A stretch of 64,000 nucleotides of DNA from JBBROS01 sp965217935 (GCA_965217935.1 OZ244581.1:1054001-1118000); one strand, 5' to 3'; positions 7,914 to 15,296 are shown, counted from the stretch's first letter. Notes: generated from the sequence alone by a model not told the origin. A program made the numbers and translations.

Positions 7914-8711
7914 TCAGTCCGAACGATCGCTCGACAACACGCGCCAATGAAGTTTCGCCGACAGCGGCGCCGGATTTTTCGATAACAATTTCCAGCCAAG
8001 CCGCGATGACAGCGGCGCCGGATTGTCCGATAGCAGCGGCAAGCCAAACCGTTTTTGCGGAGCCTTTTGGTTTCCCGACAAGAGCGGCCAACCGAGACGT
8101 CCCGATAGGGATGCGGAGTTTTTCAAAAGCAGGCGCCAGCCGAAACGTTCCGACAAGATCGCGGGTTTGTCCGACAGGACTCGCATGGAAATCCTTTTTG
8201 AGAACGGCGCCGGGTTGTCGGGGAGGTCCCGGTCCGGCTTAGGCGGCGACCGGCGAGATGAAAGCACCGGCAGTCCAAGCATCGAGGAAAACGGCGTCGG
8301 GTTGCCGCTCAGCACCGTCCATCCGCACGCCGACGAGAGCGGGGCCGCAGGATCGGGCGGCGTCTTCTCATAGCCCTGATCCTCGAGACCGGTTTCCGTC
8401 GGGCTGTGTTTTTCCATGATGGTTGTGGCCGCGGCGGCAGAACCGAAGGGCGCGCGGACGCTCACAACCGTGCCGCCCTCGCGGACTCCATCCGCGTAGA
8501 CCGCGGCGTGGCGCGCCACCACCTCGCCCCGCATGATGGAGGCGACGATCTGGTCCTCCGGGATGCCGGCGGGCTCGCCATCGGTTGCATCGCCGTCAAG
8601 AGGGGGGACCACGTTCATCGGGCAGTCGCGAAAGCCGGTGCCCTTGAGTTCCTTGACCGCCGCCGCGGCGTTCTCGCGGCTGCTGTAAATACGGCTTATC
8701 GTTTGGGTCAT
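7914..8711 (-). CDS. puc-operon protein with YflT-like N-terminus and eight 16-residue repeats
   Basis: This 265-residue protein starts at an ATG that overlaps the pucC stop codon (ATGA), so it is the last gene of the puc operon. Residues 1-100 (ISRIYSSRENAAAAVKELKGTGF and following) vaguely resemble the general-stress YflT-type domain seen with photosynthesis genes; this is from memory and weak. Residues 121-261 are eight exact-length repeats with consensus NPAPLSxRLGWxLLSx. They are interrupted once by a 13-residue insert (153-165). There is no signal peptide or clear membrane segment. The regular Pro-Leu-Gly-Trp pattern suggests a solenoid or a membrane-surface or pigment-protein binding array. 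I cannot assign a function. Confidence 0.75.
   Translation of the reverse strand: MTQTISRIYSSRENAAAAVKELKGTGFRDCPMNVVPPLDGDATDGEPAGIPEDQIVASIMRGEVVARHAAVYADGVREGGTVVSVRAPFGSAAAATTIMEKHSPTETGLEDQGYEKTPPDPAAPLSSACGWTVLSGNPTPFSSMLGLPVLSSRRSPPKPDRDLPDNPAPFSKRISMRVLSDKPAILSERFGWRLLLKNSASLSGRLGWPLLSGNQKAPQKRFGLPLLSDNPAPLSSRLGWKLLSKNPAPLSAKLHWRVLSSDRSD
7929..8351 (-). repeat. 48-bp degenerate coding tandem repeats (8 units)
   Basis: The units encode residues 121-136, 137-152, then 166-181, 182-197, 198-213, 214-229, 230-245 and 246-261 of the last puc-operon gene. Each is exactly 16 codons. The core NPAPLS, then RLGW, then LLS recurs. The best preserved units are the sixth codon block pair at the C-terminal end (NPAPLSSRLGWKLLSK and NPAPLSAKLHWRVLSS). 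A 39-bp insertion separates units 2 and 3. Nucleotide identity between units is modest while the protein period is strict, which suggests an old array kept by selection. Confidence 0.85.
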
Positions 8712-10165
8712 GGCGTCTCCATTCCTCCCAGCGGGACAGCGCGATGCGCCTCCTGGGAGCGGCGTATCGGTTCGGGCAAGCGTTCGGCCCGGCGGCGGAT
8801 GAGCGGGACCATCGTTACGAGCGTCGCCGCCAGCAGCACGATCTCGAGACAGTAGACGACATCGTACGCCATTGCCGCACCCAGTCCTTCCTGTGCGACA
8901 AACCCGGCGACAACATCGTGGATGATGCCGCCAAGAGCGATCGCCAGCCCGGCTGCCGAAGCCTGCGCCGCCCCCCAGGCGCCAAGCGCGAGGCCCGTCT
9001 GACCCGGAGGCGCAAGGTTCATCGTCGCTGTCAGTGTCCCGTGACCGAACAGTCCGGCGCCAAAGCCGATGAGCAATGTCCCGGCCGCAAACAGCCAAGC
9101 CGCCGACAGGAGCCCGGCGAGAATGACCGAGGCGAAGGCGGGCAGTCCGATCAGCGCGCCGTAGGCTGCCATCCGGAACGGGTCGGCGCCGCGGCTGAGG
9201 ACCCGCGACGCCCAGCCGAAGCCGAGCAACCCGCCGACCGCCAGCGTCGCGGTCAACATGGTGGTGTCGCCCACGCTCAGGTGCAGGATCTGGCCGCCAT
9301 AGGGTTCAAGCAGGACGTCTTCCATGCTGAAGGCCATCGTACCGAGCCCGACCGCCAGCAAGCGGCGCACGACCTGCCCGCCCTGGGTGTAGCTGTCCCA
9401 TGATTGACGGAAGCTGGTCTGGGGCCGCTGCGCCTGCAGCATCGCGGCGTTCGCGTTGCGGGCTTCCTGTTTCCACAGCGCGACTCCATTGAGGATCACC
9501 GTCGCCAAAGCGGCGGCCTGGATCACCTGAACCAGCCGGCCCGGGCTGAAGGGCGTCAGGAGCGCGCCAAAGGCCAGCGCGCTCGCGATCATGCCGAACA
9601 GGAGCATGACGTACATCAGGCCGACGACTTTCGGCTGCGACTCGGCGCTTGCGAGATCGGTGGCCAAGGCTAGGCCGACGGTCTGGATGGTATGCAAACC
9701 GGCGCCGACCAACAGGAACGCGAGGCCGGCGCCCAGCAGCCCGATCCACATGGGCGCATGGGCTGCGTTGCCGCTGCCGGACAGGACCAGGAGTGCGAAC
9801 GGCATAATGGCCAAGCCGCCGAACTGGACCATAGCGCCGCGGTACATGAATGGCACGCGCTTCCACCCGAGCTCGGAACGATGGGTGTCGGACCGAAATC
9901 CTATCAGTGCCCGGAACGGGGCGAAGATGAGCGGCAGCGCGATCATCGTCCCGACCAAGGAGGCGGGGACAGACAGCTCGACGATCATGACCCGGTTGAG
10001 CGTGCCGATCAGCAGCACCAAGGCCATGCCGACCGACACCTGGAACAGCGATAGCCGCAGAAGGCGCGGAAGCGGCAGATCCGGCGTCGCCGCGTCGGCG
10101 AACGGCAGGAAGCGGGAGCCTAGGCCGACCCATGCGCGCATCACACGGCGACTGACAGGGTTCAT
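8708..10165 (-). CDS. pucC: PucC/LhaA-type light-harvesting assembly protein (MFS/BCD family)
   Basis: This 485-residue polytopic membrane protein has about 12 hydrophobic segments. It begins with the PucC-like run LPLPRLLRLSLFQVSVGMA and contains ELGWKRVPFMYRGAMVQFGG and VLLEPYGGQILHLSVGDTT, all familiar from the bacteriochlorophyll delivery family PucC/LhaA/Bch2. It is thought to help insert bacteriochlorophyll into LH2. It follows pucB and pucA on the same strand after a 278-base gap that contains a structured repeat. It overlaps the next gene by four bases. Confidence 0.92.
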   Translation of the reverse strand: MNPVSRRVMRAWVGLGSRFLPFADAATPDLPLPRLLRLSLFQVSVGMALVLLIGTLNRVMIVELSVPASLVGTMIALPLIFAPFRALIGFRSDTHRSELGWKRVPFMYRGAMVQFGGLAIMPFALLVLSGSGNAAHAPMWIGLLGAGLAFLLVGAGLHTIQTVGLALATDLASAESQPKVVGLMYVMLLFGMIASALAFGALLTPFSPGRLVQVIQAAALATVILNGVALWKQEARNANAAMLQAQRPQTSFRQSWDSYTQGGQVVRRLLAVGLGTMAFSMEDVLLEPYGGQILHLSVGDTTMLTATLAVGGLLGFGWASRVLSRGADPFRMAAYGALIGLPAFASVILAGLLSAAWLFAAGTLLIGFGAGLFGHGTLTATMNLAPPGQTGLALGAWGAAQASAAGLAIALGGIIHDVVAGFVAQEGLGAAMAYDVVYCLEIVLLAATLVTMVPLIRRRAERLPEPIRRSQEAHRAVPLGGMETP

Positions 10166-10293
10166 CCCTCGACAAGCTCCAACAGACCCGGTCCAGTTCG
10201 CAAAGCAGCAGGATTACAGCTCCGGGCGACCCGTTTGCCGGCGCCCAGCATGTCGCAGCTCTGCGTGTCGCAGCTCTGGGCGTAGCTGCCGGG

Positions 10294-10412
10294 GCTTAGG
10301 GCTTGTTCGGACATAACCGCTGGGGCTCGCTTGAACGAACGAGCCCCAAGCCTTTGTCTTGCCGGGCAGCTTTGAAGGCGTGCTGCCGACTTATTGCCGA
10401 TGCTGCCCTCAG
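10294..10412 (+). repeat. structured intergenic repeat family A, copy 2, between pucA and pucC
   Basis: This is a full-length copy. The left hairpin pairs TTAGGGCTTGTTC (10296-10308) with GAACGAGCCCCAA (10337-10349), with one mismatch and one wobble. An alternative tighter hairpin pairs TGGGGCTCG with CGAGCCCCA. The right structure pairs GGGCAGC (10364-10370) with GCTGCCC (10402-10408). Lying in the pucA-pucC gap, it could end or stabilise the abundant pucBA transcript, as intercistronic hairpins do in other photosynthesis operons. That role is inference. Confidence 0.8.
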
Positions 10413-10443
10413 AAGCCGGGCTTTCATGGCAACAGCCGTCTCG

Positions 10444-10824
10444 CTACTCAGCCGCCTGCGCGGCCAAGGCGACCGGACTGGCCGCGCGCGGCGCCTGATC
10501 GTCGACCGCCGCCTCGACTGGCGCGGCGTCTGGATTGGGCGTCACCGCCACTACGAACGAGGTTCCGGCCTTGCCGGGCAGGCCAGGAACCGGCGTGATG
10601 GTGACCGCGAAAGCCGGCGCGGCAGACGGCGTCGCCTCGCCAAGTCTCGGCGCGGCGGCCACCGGTGGCCGGTTCCGCCACGAGCCGGACCAATAGGACG
10701 ACATCCAGGTGGTGTGGGTCATCACGCTCGCGTGGACGATCAGGGATGTCGCCGCGACGCTGCCGAGCAGAAGCGGCAGGCCTACGCTCGGATTTACAAC
10801 GCACCAAATTCTACCTTGGTTCAT
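10444..10824 (-). CDS. pucA: LH2 (B800-850 type) light-harvesting alpha chain with long C-terminal extension
   Basis: Residues 1-50 are a classic LH2 alpha chain: MNQGRIWCVVNPSVGLP, then a transmembrane helix with His31 as the likely bacteriochlorophyll ligand. Tyr44 and Trp45 follow, residues that give B850-type absorption. The protein is 126 residues, about twice the usual 50-60, because of a Pro/Ala-rich tail of about 75 residues. It has a good GGGAGA ribosome binding site six bases before the ATG. It lies 12 bases after pucB, with which it forms the LH2 heterodimer in the photosynthetic membrane. The tail would project from the C-terminal (periplasmic) side. Confidence 0.93.
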   Translation of the reverse strand: MNQGRIWCVVNPSVGLPLLLGSVAATSLIVHASVMTHTTWMSSYWSGSWRNRPPVAAAPRLGEATPSAAPAFAVTITPVPGLPGKAGTSFVVAVTPNPDAAPVEAAVDDQAPRAASPVALAAQAAE

Positions 10825-10836
10825 GACGGTTCTCCC

Positions 10837-11022
10837 TCAATGCAGCCAAGGCGACCAGATGAACGCCAAGAAGTGCGCGACCACCGAGATGACGAAGAAG
10901 ACGCGCGCGCCGTCGATCACATGCTTATGGAGCTCTTCGGATTCCCGGATTGTCAGGCCGGTTGGCCAAACTCTGTCCAAGTCATCCTCGTGCATGGCGG
11001 GATCACCCGTGGACGTGCTCAT
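10837..11022 (-). CDS. pucB: LH2 (B800-850 type) light-harvesting beta chain
   Basis: The product is 61 residues. ESEELHKHVIDGARV precedes one transmembrane helix containing VVAHFLAF, whose histidine ligates bacteriochlorophyll, and the protein ends WSPWLH, a typical LH beta terminus. I chose the ATG at 11022 because GGGAGG lies six bases upstream; a TTG two codons earlier would touch the ribosome binding site. It has a longer acidic N-terminus (about 25 residues before ESEELH) than many beta chains. It is the first gene of the puc operon, about 110 bases below the predicted promoter. Confidence 0.93.
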   Translation of the reverse strand: MSTSTGDPAMHEDDLDRVWPTGLTIRESEELHKHVIDGARVFFVISVVAHFLAFIWSPWLH

Positions 11023-11130
11023 TTTCAACCTCCCGTTCGAAACACTCGTGTCCCCGGCCCGGCGTTACCTCTGGTTTAGGTCACTCGCAGCCGAGGCTTG
11101 ATAGGGCGATCCGCTTTTTTCGGCCCTAAG

Positions 11131-11174
11131 TGTAACGCTACAGAGACAGCTCACTCTGTCAAGATGCTATGACA
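11131..11174 (-). promoter_or_regulatory. puc promoter with two PpsR/CrtJ-type palindromes
   Basis: Two TGT-N12-ACA palindromes are present: 11131-11148 (TGTAACGCTACAGAGACA) and 11157-11174 (TGTCAAGATGCTATGACA), centres 26 bp apart. On the minus strand a TTGACA (-35) lies in the second, with TAGCGT (-10) 16 bases downstream inside the first. The repressor would therefore cover both promoter elements. TGT-N12-ACA is the known binding consensus of PpsR/CrtJ, the aerobic repressor of photosynthesis genes. The regulator gene itself is not in the window. Confidence 0.8.
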
Positions 11175-11404
11175 CAATTTTTTTCCGCAAGTCGGCATGG
11201 CAAGCGGAGCAGCAGCCGGAACCGGGGGACGGCAAGCAGTGGTCAAGGCGGCGGATCGAGGCGGGCGTAAGTCTGCGCGGCCTCCCGGAGGAACCGGTTC
11301 ATCATGACAAGCCCGGCCACAGTTGTTCGCCTTCGTCATCCCGGTGCGCCCGATGCAGGTCCACGGACAGAAAGTTTGCGCAACGGTGCCCGCCAGCTGC
11401 TGGC

Positions 11405-11540
11405 CTAAGTATCGCGTTGCGGGCGGCTCGCCGTCACAACGCGAAAAATGATGCGTCTTCAAAGACTCCAAGGCAGACATTCGTGGCATAAGCCATGAAT
11501 GTCTGATTAGACCCTTGTCGTCCCGCCTGTGTCAGGGCGA
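11405..11540 (-). repeat. composite palindromic repeat family B/C, copy i (minus strand)
   Basis: Read on the minus strand, the copy has a degenerate C hairpin (TCGCCCTGACACAGGCGGGAC), the linker AAGGGTCTAA, stem B1 (CAGACATTCATGG with CCACGAATGTCTG) and stem B2 with the conserved GCATCATTTTTCGCG arm, ending CTTAG. It aligns closely with copies at 55880-56030 and 62215-62324. It lies in the long gene-free stretch upstream of the puc promoter. Confidence 0.78.
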
Positions 11541-11546
11541 CCAAGT

Positions 11547-11588
11547 CCGATTCAGATGACGGACGCTTCAGTCCGTCATCTGAATCGG
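11547..11588. repeat. perfect 18-bp inverted repeat
   Basis: CCGATTCAGATGACGGAC pairs without mismatch with GTCCGTCATCTGAATCGG around a six-base loop (GCTTCA). It is one of several hairpins packed into 11405-11810, a stretch where I see no supported gene. It directly abuts the composite repeat copy i and the terminator-like hairpin at 11605-11648. A role as a cruciform, attenuator or mobile-element end cannot be decided. Confidence 0.75.
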
Positions 11589-11591
11589 CCT

Positions 11592-11648
11592 AAAAAATCA
11601 AGCAAGTGCTCTGACTTATGTTGCGCCTTCTGAATGTGTCAGAGCACT
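11592..11648 (-). terminator. terminator-like hairpin for the minus-strand MFS gene
   Basis: On the minus strand an 11-bp stem (AGTGCTCTGAC with GTCAGAGCACT, plus-strand arms 11605-11615 and 11638-11648) is followed by a six-T run (11592-11597). It is on the right strand to end transcripts from the MFS gene at 11815-13131. The loop is long (22 bases) and the T-run starts seven bases after the stem, so it is not ideal. Confidence 0.45.
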
Positions 11649-11662
11649 AGCACTGATCTGGA

Positions 11663-11713
11663 CTGGCAATCGACGCGCATCGCTTTCCAGTCCGGGCGAT
11701 TGCAGCCTAGTGA
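11663..11713 (-). repeat. diverged copy of the family C hairpin (minus strand)
   Basis: On the minus strand this aligns over about 50 bases with the copy at 13212-13279: CTGCAATCGCCC, GACTGGAAAG and ATTGCC blocks are shared in order. The central stem has changed, but GCAATCG now pairs with CGATTGC and GGACTGG with CCAGTCC, in an interleaved (pseudoknot-like) order. It is a decayed or rearranged member of the family. Confidence 0.55.
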
Positions 11714-11777
11714 TCCAAACCTGACGCTCAAGTCTCGAACGTCGTGGTAATTTGGCTCAACAGATCACGCTCGTGGC

Positions 11778-11810
11778 GCGAATCTGACGGGTCTCTTCCG
11801 TCAGGTTCGC
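11778..11810 (-). terminator. hairpin directly after the MFS stop codon
   Basis: GCGAATCTGACGG pairs with CCGTCAGGTTCGC (13 bp, one G-T wobble) around a seven-base loop. It begins four bases beyond the stop codon of the minus-strand MFS gene. It lacks a T-run but its placement suggests 3'-end formation or transcript protection. Confidence 0.5.
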
Positions 11811-11814
11811 ACAA

Positions 11815-13131
11815 CTAGGCCGTCGCCGGGGCAATAACGGCCCGCAAGCCCCAGACCGCCCAGAACGCCACCGCGTAGGCCATCGCCGCCATCAGGAAGG
11901 CGGCGCCCGGAAAATGCACCGGGGCGGCCGGGGCGGTGAAGACGCCGAACACGTAGCCCGAGAGCAAGGGCGCGCCAATCGCGGTCAGGCCCTGGAACGA
12001 CGAAAGCGCGCCTTGCGCCATGCCCTGCCGGTCCGGGCCGGCTTGGGCGGAAACGAGCGCCTGCACCGCCGGGCCGCTGATCGCGGACGCCGCCTGCAGC
12101 GCGATGCCGGCGAACAGGACCCAGGGCGAATAGGCGAATGCGAACAAGCAATACGCCACGCCGGCCAGCGCGTAGCCCAGCAAGGCCGCGCGCCGCTCGC
12201 CGAGCCGCGGCACGGCCCGGCGCACGACGAAGCCCTGCACCAGCGCCGAACCGAGCCCGACCGCCGCCAGCGCGATGCCGTTCTCCTGCGGGCCCCAGCC
12301 GTAGCGCATGTCGTTGGCGAGCACGAAGCTGCTCTGCAACGCGCCGATCGCGAACCAGGCGCAGCACCAGGCGGCGACGAGCCGGGCGTAGTCGCGGTCG
12401 TGCAGCACGATGGCGACGTTGCCCAGCGGGTTCGCCGAGCGCCAGCGGAACGGGCGGCGGTTCCCGGGCGCCAAGGTTTCGGGAACGAACACGGCGCCGT
12501 AGAGCAGGTTCAGCCCCGCCAGGGCGGACGCGACCAGGAACGGCACGCGGACGCCGTAGCTTCCGAGCAGGCCGCCGAAGGCCGGGCCGACGACGAAGCC
12601 GAGACCGAACATGGCCCCGATCAGGCCGAAGCGCTGCGCCCGCTGCTGCGGCGTCGAGACGTCGGCGATGCAGGCGGTGGCGGCGGCGACGTTGGCCGCG
12701 GTGGCGCCGGCGATCAGGCGGCCGACGAACAGCCAGGCCATGCTCGGCGCCCAGGCCAGCAGCAGGTTGTTGGCGCAGATGCCGGTGAGCGACAGCAGCA
12801 GCACGACGCGACGGCCGAACCGGTCGCTGAGCGCGCCCAGGAGCGGGGCGCAGAGGAACTGCATGGCCGAGAAGGCGCCGAGCAGGGAGCCGAGCCAGAA
12901 CGACGCGCCCGAGGCGCTCTGGCCGGTCAGGTCCATAACGAGGGTCGGCACGACCGGGACGATGATGCCAAAGGCCAGGGCGTCGAGGGCTATGACGCCC
13001 AGGACGAAGCCGATCGGGGCGGACGGGGGTTTGTTTGGCAAGAAGGGCGGTCCCGCCTGTTGGGCCGCCTGCATACACCGGCTGGGCCGGGTTTGACACG
13101 AGGGCCGGGCGCGCTCGCCGTCCGATGCCAC
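11815..13131 (-). CDS. MFS transporter of the TetA/TCR-like drug efflux group
   Basis: The product is 438 residues from a GTG start (or 419 from an ATG at 13074). It has about 12 membrane segments. The loop-2 motif APLLGALSDRFGRRVVLLLS and the N-terminal PPVVPTLV-like segment are typical of 12-TM proton-coupled efflux pumps related to TetA. It is an inner-membrane exporter; the drug or metabolite is unknown. The N-terminal 19 residues from the GTG are hydrophilic and odd, so the ATG is a serious alternative, although only the GTG has a nearby GGGAG. It stands alone between repeat-rich spacers. Confidence 0.8.
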   Translation of the reverse strand: MASDGERARPSCQTRPSRCMQAAQQAGPPFLPNKPPSAPIGFVLGVIALDALAFGIIVPVVPTLVMDLTGQSASGASFWLGSLLGAFSAMQFLCAPLLGALSDRFGRRVVLLLSLTGICANNLLLAWAPSMAWLFVGRLIAGATAANVAAATACIADVSTPQQRAQRFGLIGAMFGLGFVVGPAFGGLLGSYGVRVPFLVASALAGLNLLYGAVFVPETLAPGNRRPFRWRSANPLGNVAIVLHDRDYARLVAAWCCAWFAIGALQSSFVLANDMRYGWGPQENGIALAAVGLGSALVQGFVVRRAVPRLGERRAALLGYALAGVAYCLFAFAYSPWVLFAGIALQAASAISGPAVQALVSAQAGPDRQGMAQGALSSFQGLTAIGAPLLSGYVFGVFTAPAAPVHFPGAAFLMAAMAYAVAFWAVWGLRAVIAPATA

Positions 13132-13211
13132 CCTCTCCCAACCCTGCTGCGACTCATCGCCGCCATTGTCTGCATCGGCTTGAGCGGCTTCGGCGGTGGG
13201 ATCAGCAAGCG

Positions 13212-13279
13212 GCCTTGGACTGCAATCGCCCTGACTGGAAAGTCAGGGCGTCAATTGCCGGTCGAGATAAGGGTCTAAG
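13212..13279 (+). repeat. family C palindromic repeat, copy iv
   Basis: A perfect 9-bp stem pairs CGCCCTGAC (13227-13235) with GTCAGGGCG (13242-13250) around TGGAAA. An outer GCAAT pairs with ATTGC, and the copy ends with AAGGGTCTAAG. The same hairpin plus AAGGG(T/C)CT linker precedes the B stems in the composite copies, so this one has lost its B part. It lies between the MFS gene and the aldo/keto reductase terminator. Confidence 0.7.
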
Positions 13280-13285
13280 TCACGC

Positions 13286-13306
13286 CGCCGGGGAAGGGCC
13301 CCGGCG
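13286..13306 (-). terminator. GC-rich hairpin after the aldo/keto reductase gene
   Basis: CGCCGGGG pairs with CCCCGGCG (8 bp, five-base loop) about 22 bases beyond the stop codon of the minus-strand reductase gene. No T-run follows. It probably marks the 3' end of that transcript. Confidence 0.4.
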
Positions 13307-13328
13307 AGCTTCGCTCAGCCACGCTGCA

Positions 13329-14207
13329 TCAGGCAGCCGCGCGCTCCGTCGCGATCCGATCCAGCGCCGCCCTTGCGTCGTCCGGCAAGTCCAGGCTGGC
13401 CGCGGCAAGGTTCTCTCGCAAATGGGCCACAGATGAGGTCCCGGGAATCAGCAGGATGTTGGGCGAGCGCCGGAGCAGCCAGGCCAGCGCCGCTTGCATC
13501 GGCGTCGCGTCGAGCGTGCCGGCAACGTCGGACAACGTCGCCGATTGCAGCGGCGTGAAGCCTCCGAGCGGAAAGAACGGCACGTAGGCGATGCCGGCTT
13601 CCGCCAGCTCGTCGATCAGCGCGTCATCGCCGCGGGTCACGAGATTGTAGTGGTTCTGCACGCAAACGATCTCGGTCATGCCGCGGGCTTCCGCGACTTG
13701 CTGGGCCGTCACGTTGCTGAGACCGATATGCCGCACGAGGCCTTGCCGCTGCAATCCGATCAAGGCGCTCAGGGACTCGGCAATGGAGCCCTCGGCCGGG
13801 CCTTGCGCGAACATGATCCGCAAATTGACGACGTCGAGCGCATCGACGCCGAGGTTGCGGAGGTTGTCGTGGACTGCGCTCGTCAGCTCCTCGGCGGAGA
13901 ATGCCGGGTCCCATGAGCCGTCCGCGCCCCGCCGCGCGCCGATCTTGGTGACGATCACGAGGTTGTCAGGATAGGGATGCAGGGCCTCGCGGATGAGCTG
14001 GTTGGTGACGTGCGGGCCGTAGAAGTCGCTGGTGTCGATGTGGTCGACCCCGCTTGCCACGGCGTCGCGGAGCACCGCGAGCGCGCCGTCACGGTCCTTC
14101 GGCGGGCCGAACACGTGGGGGCCGGCGAGCTGCATGGCGCCGTAGCCGAGGCGACGCACCGTGCGGGTTCCAAGCGTGAAGACGCCTGCGTTGCTGATGT
14201 CGGTCAT
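13329..14207 (-). CDS. aldo/keto reductase
   Basis: This 292-residue protein has the aldo/keto reductase barrel. HIDTSDFYGPHVTNQ carries the catalytic Asp and Tyr, and VIVTKIGARR carries the Lys. RHIGLSNV and the C-terminal PILLIPGTS-like cofactor region are present. The usual active-site His of the DxxxxH segment appears to be Arg here (VVNLRIMF), which occurs in some subgroups. The ATG at 14207 has AGGAG eight bases upstream. It is divergent from a LysR regulator 93 bases away, a common regulator-target arrangement. It reduces an aldehyde or ketone with NADPH; the substrate is unknown. Confidence 0.88.
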   Translation of the reverse strand: MTDISNAGVFTLGTRTVRRLGYGAMQLAGPHVFGPPKDRDGALAVLRDAVASGVDHIDTSDFYGPHVTNQLIREALHPYPDNLVIVTKIGARRGADGSWDPAFSAEELTSAVHDNLRNLGVDALDVVNLRIMFAQGPAEGSIAESLSALIGLQRQGLVRHIGLSNVTAQQVAEARGMTEIVCVQNHYNLVTRGDDALIDELAEAGIAYVPFFPLGGFTPLQSATLSDVAGTLDATPMQAALAWLLRRSPNILLIPGTSSVAHLRENLAAASLDLPDDARAALDRIATERAAA

Positions 14208-14300
14208 GTCCTGTCTCCTGTTGGGAGTCCACGATCTGGACAGCTTGGCCCGGTGCGATAATAGGCGCCCGTCAAGACAGGCTGTGCGGAAAGGCGGACA

Positions 14301-15203
14301 ATGGCGGCAGACCTCGGCGACCTCACGGCGTTCGTGGCCGTCACCCGCGCGGGCGGGTTTCGCGACGGCGCGCGAGCGGTCGGGCGGAGCGCGTCCAGCC
14401 TCAGCGACGCCGTGCGCAGGCTGGAGTCGAAGCTCGGCGTCCGGCTGCTGAACCGCTCGACGCGAAGCATCGCGCTCACCGAAGCGGGCCAGCGCCTGCT
14501 CGACCGGCTCGAACCGGCGCTTGGAGAGGTGGAGGCGGCGCTCGATGTGGTGAACGGCTTCCGGGATCGGCCGGCCGGCACGCTGCGGCTGAATGTACCG
14601 GTCAGCGCCGCACGGCTGGTGCTGCCGGCGATCGTGCCGCCGTTCCTGGCCGCCTATCCCGAGATCCGTCTCGACATCGTGGCCGAGGACGGATTCGTGG
14701 ACGTGCTGGCGGCGGGGTGCGACGCGGGCATCCGCTACGACGAGCGGCTGGAGCAGGATATGATCGCGGTGCCGATCGGGCCGCGGGAGCAGCGTTTCGC
14801 GACCGCGGCGTCGCCGGCCTACCTGGACCGGCATGGCAGGCCCTCGCATCCGCAGGAGCTGCTGGGCCATGCGTGCCTGCGCGGACGGTTCGAGAGCGGG
14901 GCGATGACCGTTTGGGAGTATGAGCGGGACGGGCAAACGATACGGATTGATCCGAGCGGCCCGCTGGTCGTGCGGGCCGGCGCCGCGACCGACCTCGCGG
15001 TGCAGGCGGCAATCGCCGGGAGCGGGGTCATCTACCTATTCGAGGACTGGCTAGGGCCGCATCTCGCGAGCGGGGCTTTGGAAGCGGTCCTGGAGCCGTG
15101 GTGGCTCCGCTTCCCGGGCCCGTTCCTGTATTATCCAGGCCGCCGTTACCTTCCGGCGCCGCTTCGCGCCTTCGTTGATTTCATCGGCGCGCATCGGTCG
15201 TAG
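14301..15203 (+). CDS. LysR-family transcriptional regulator
   Basis: This 300-residue protein has an N-terminal winged helix-turn-helix (residues 5-63, with FRDGARAVGRSASSLSDAVRRLESKLGVRLLNRSTR). A periplasmic-binding-like effector domain of the CrgA/PBP2 group follows (GTLRLNVPVSAARLVLPAIV). It is transcribed away from the aldo/keto reductase across a 93-base shared promoter region, so it probably controls that gene and itself. The inducer is not known. The length is normal for the family. Confidence 0.9.
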   Translation: MAADLGDLTAFVAVTRAGGFRDGARAVGRSASSLSDAVRRLESKLGVRLLNRSTRSIALTEAGQRLLDRLEPALGEVEAALDVVNGFRDRPAGTLRLNVPVSAARLVLPAIVPPFLAAYPEIRLDIVAEDGFVDVLAAGCDAGIRYDERLEQDMIAVPIGPREQRFATAASPAYLDRHGRPSHPQELLGHACLRGRFESGAMTVWEYERDGQTIRIDPSGPLVVRAGAATDLAVQAAIAGSGVIYLFEDWLGPHLASGALEAVLEPWWLRFPGPFLYYPGRRYLPAPLRAFVDFIGAHRS

Positions 15204-15296
15204 CCGCCCCAAATGAAGGACGCGGCGGAAAGCTGAATGCCAGGCTGCCAAACACCCCATTTGTCCCCCGATCCTACACTCTGCTAAACCCGGCCC

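Noticed and set aside
8023..8373. Plus-strand protein-coding frame over the 48-bp repeats
   Set aside because: It is open only because the repeats lack stops in several frames. The minus-strand frame has the start overlap with pucC and the exact 16-residue period.
11151..11489. Protein gene on the minus strand between puc and MFS
   Set aside because: The frame runs through composite repeat copy i and shows no coherent protein pattern. A short MMNRFLREAAQTYARL-like tail near 11250-11310 may be a gene remnant but is too short to support.
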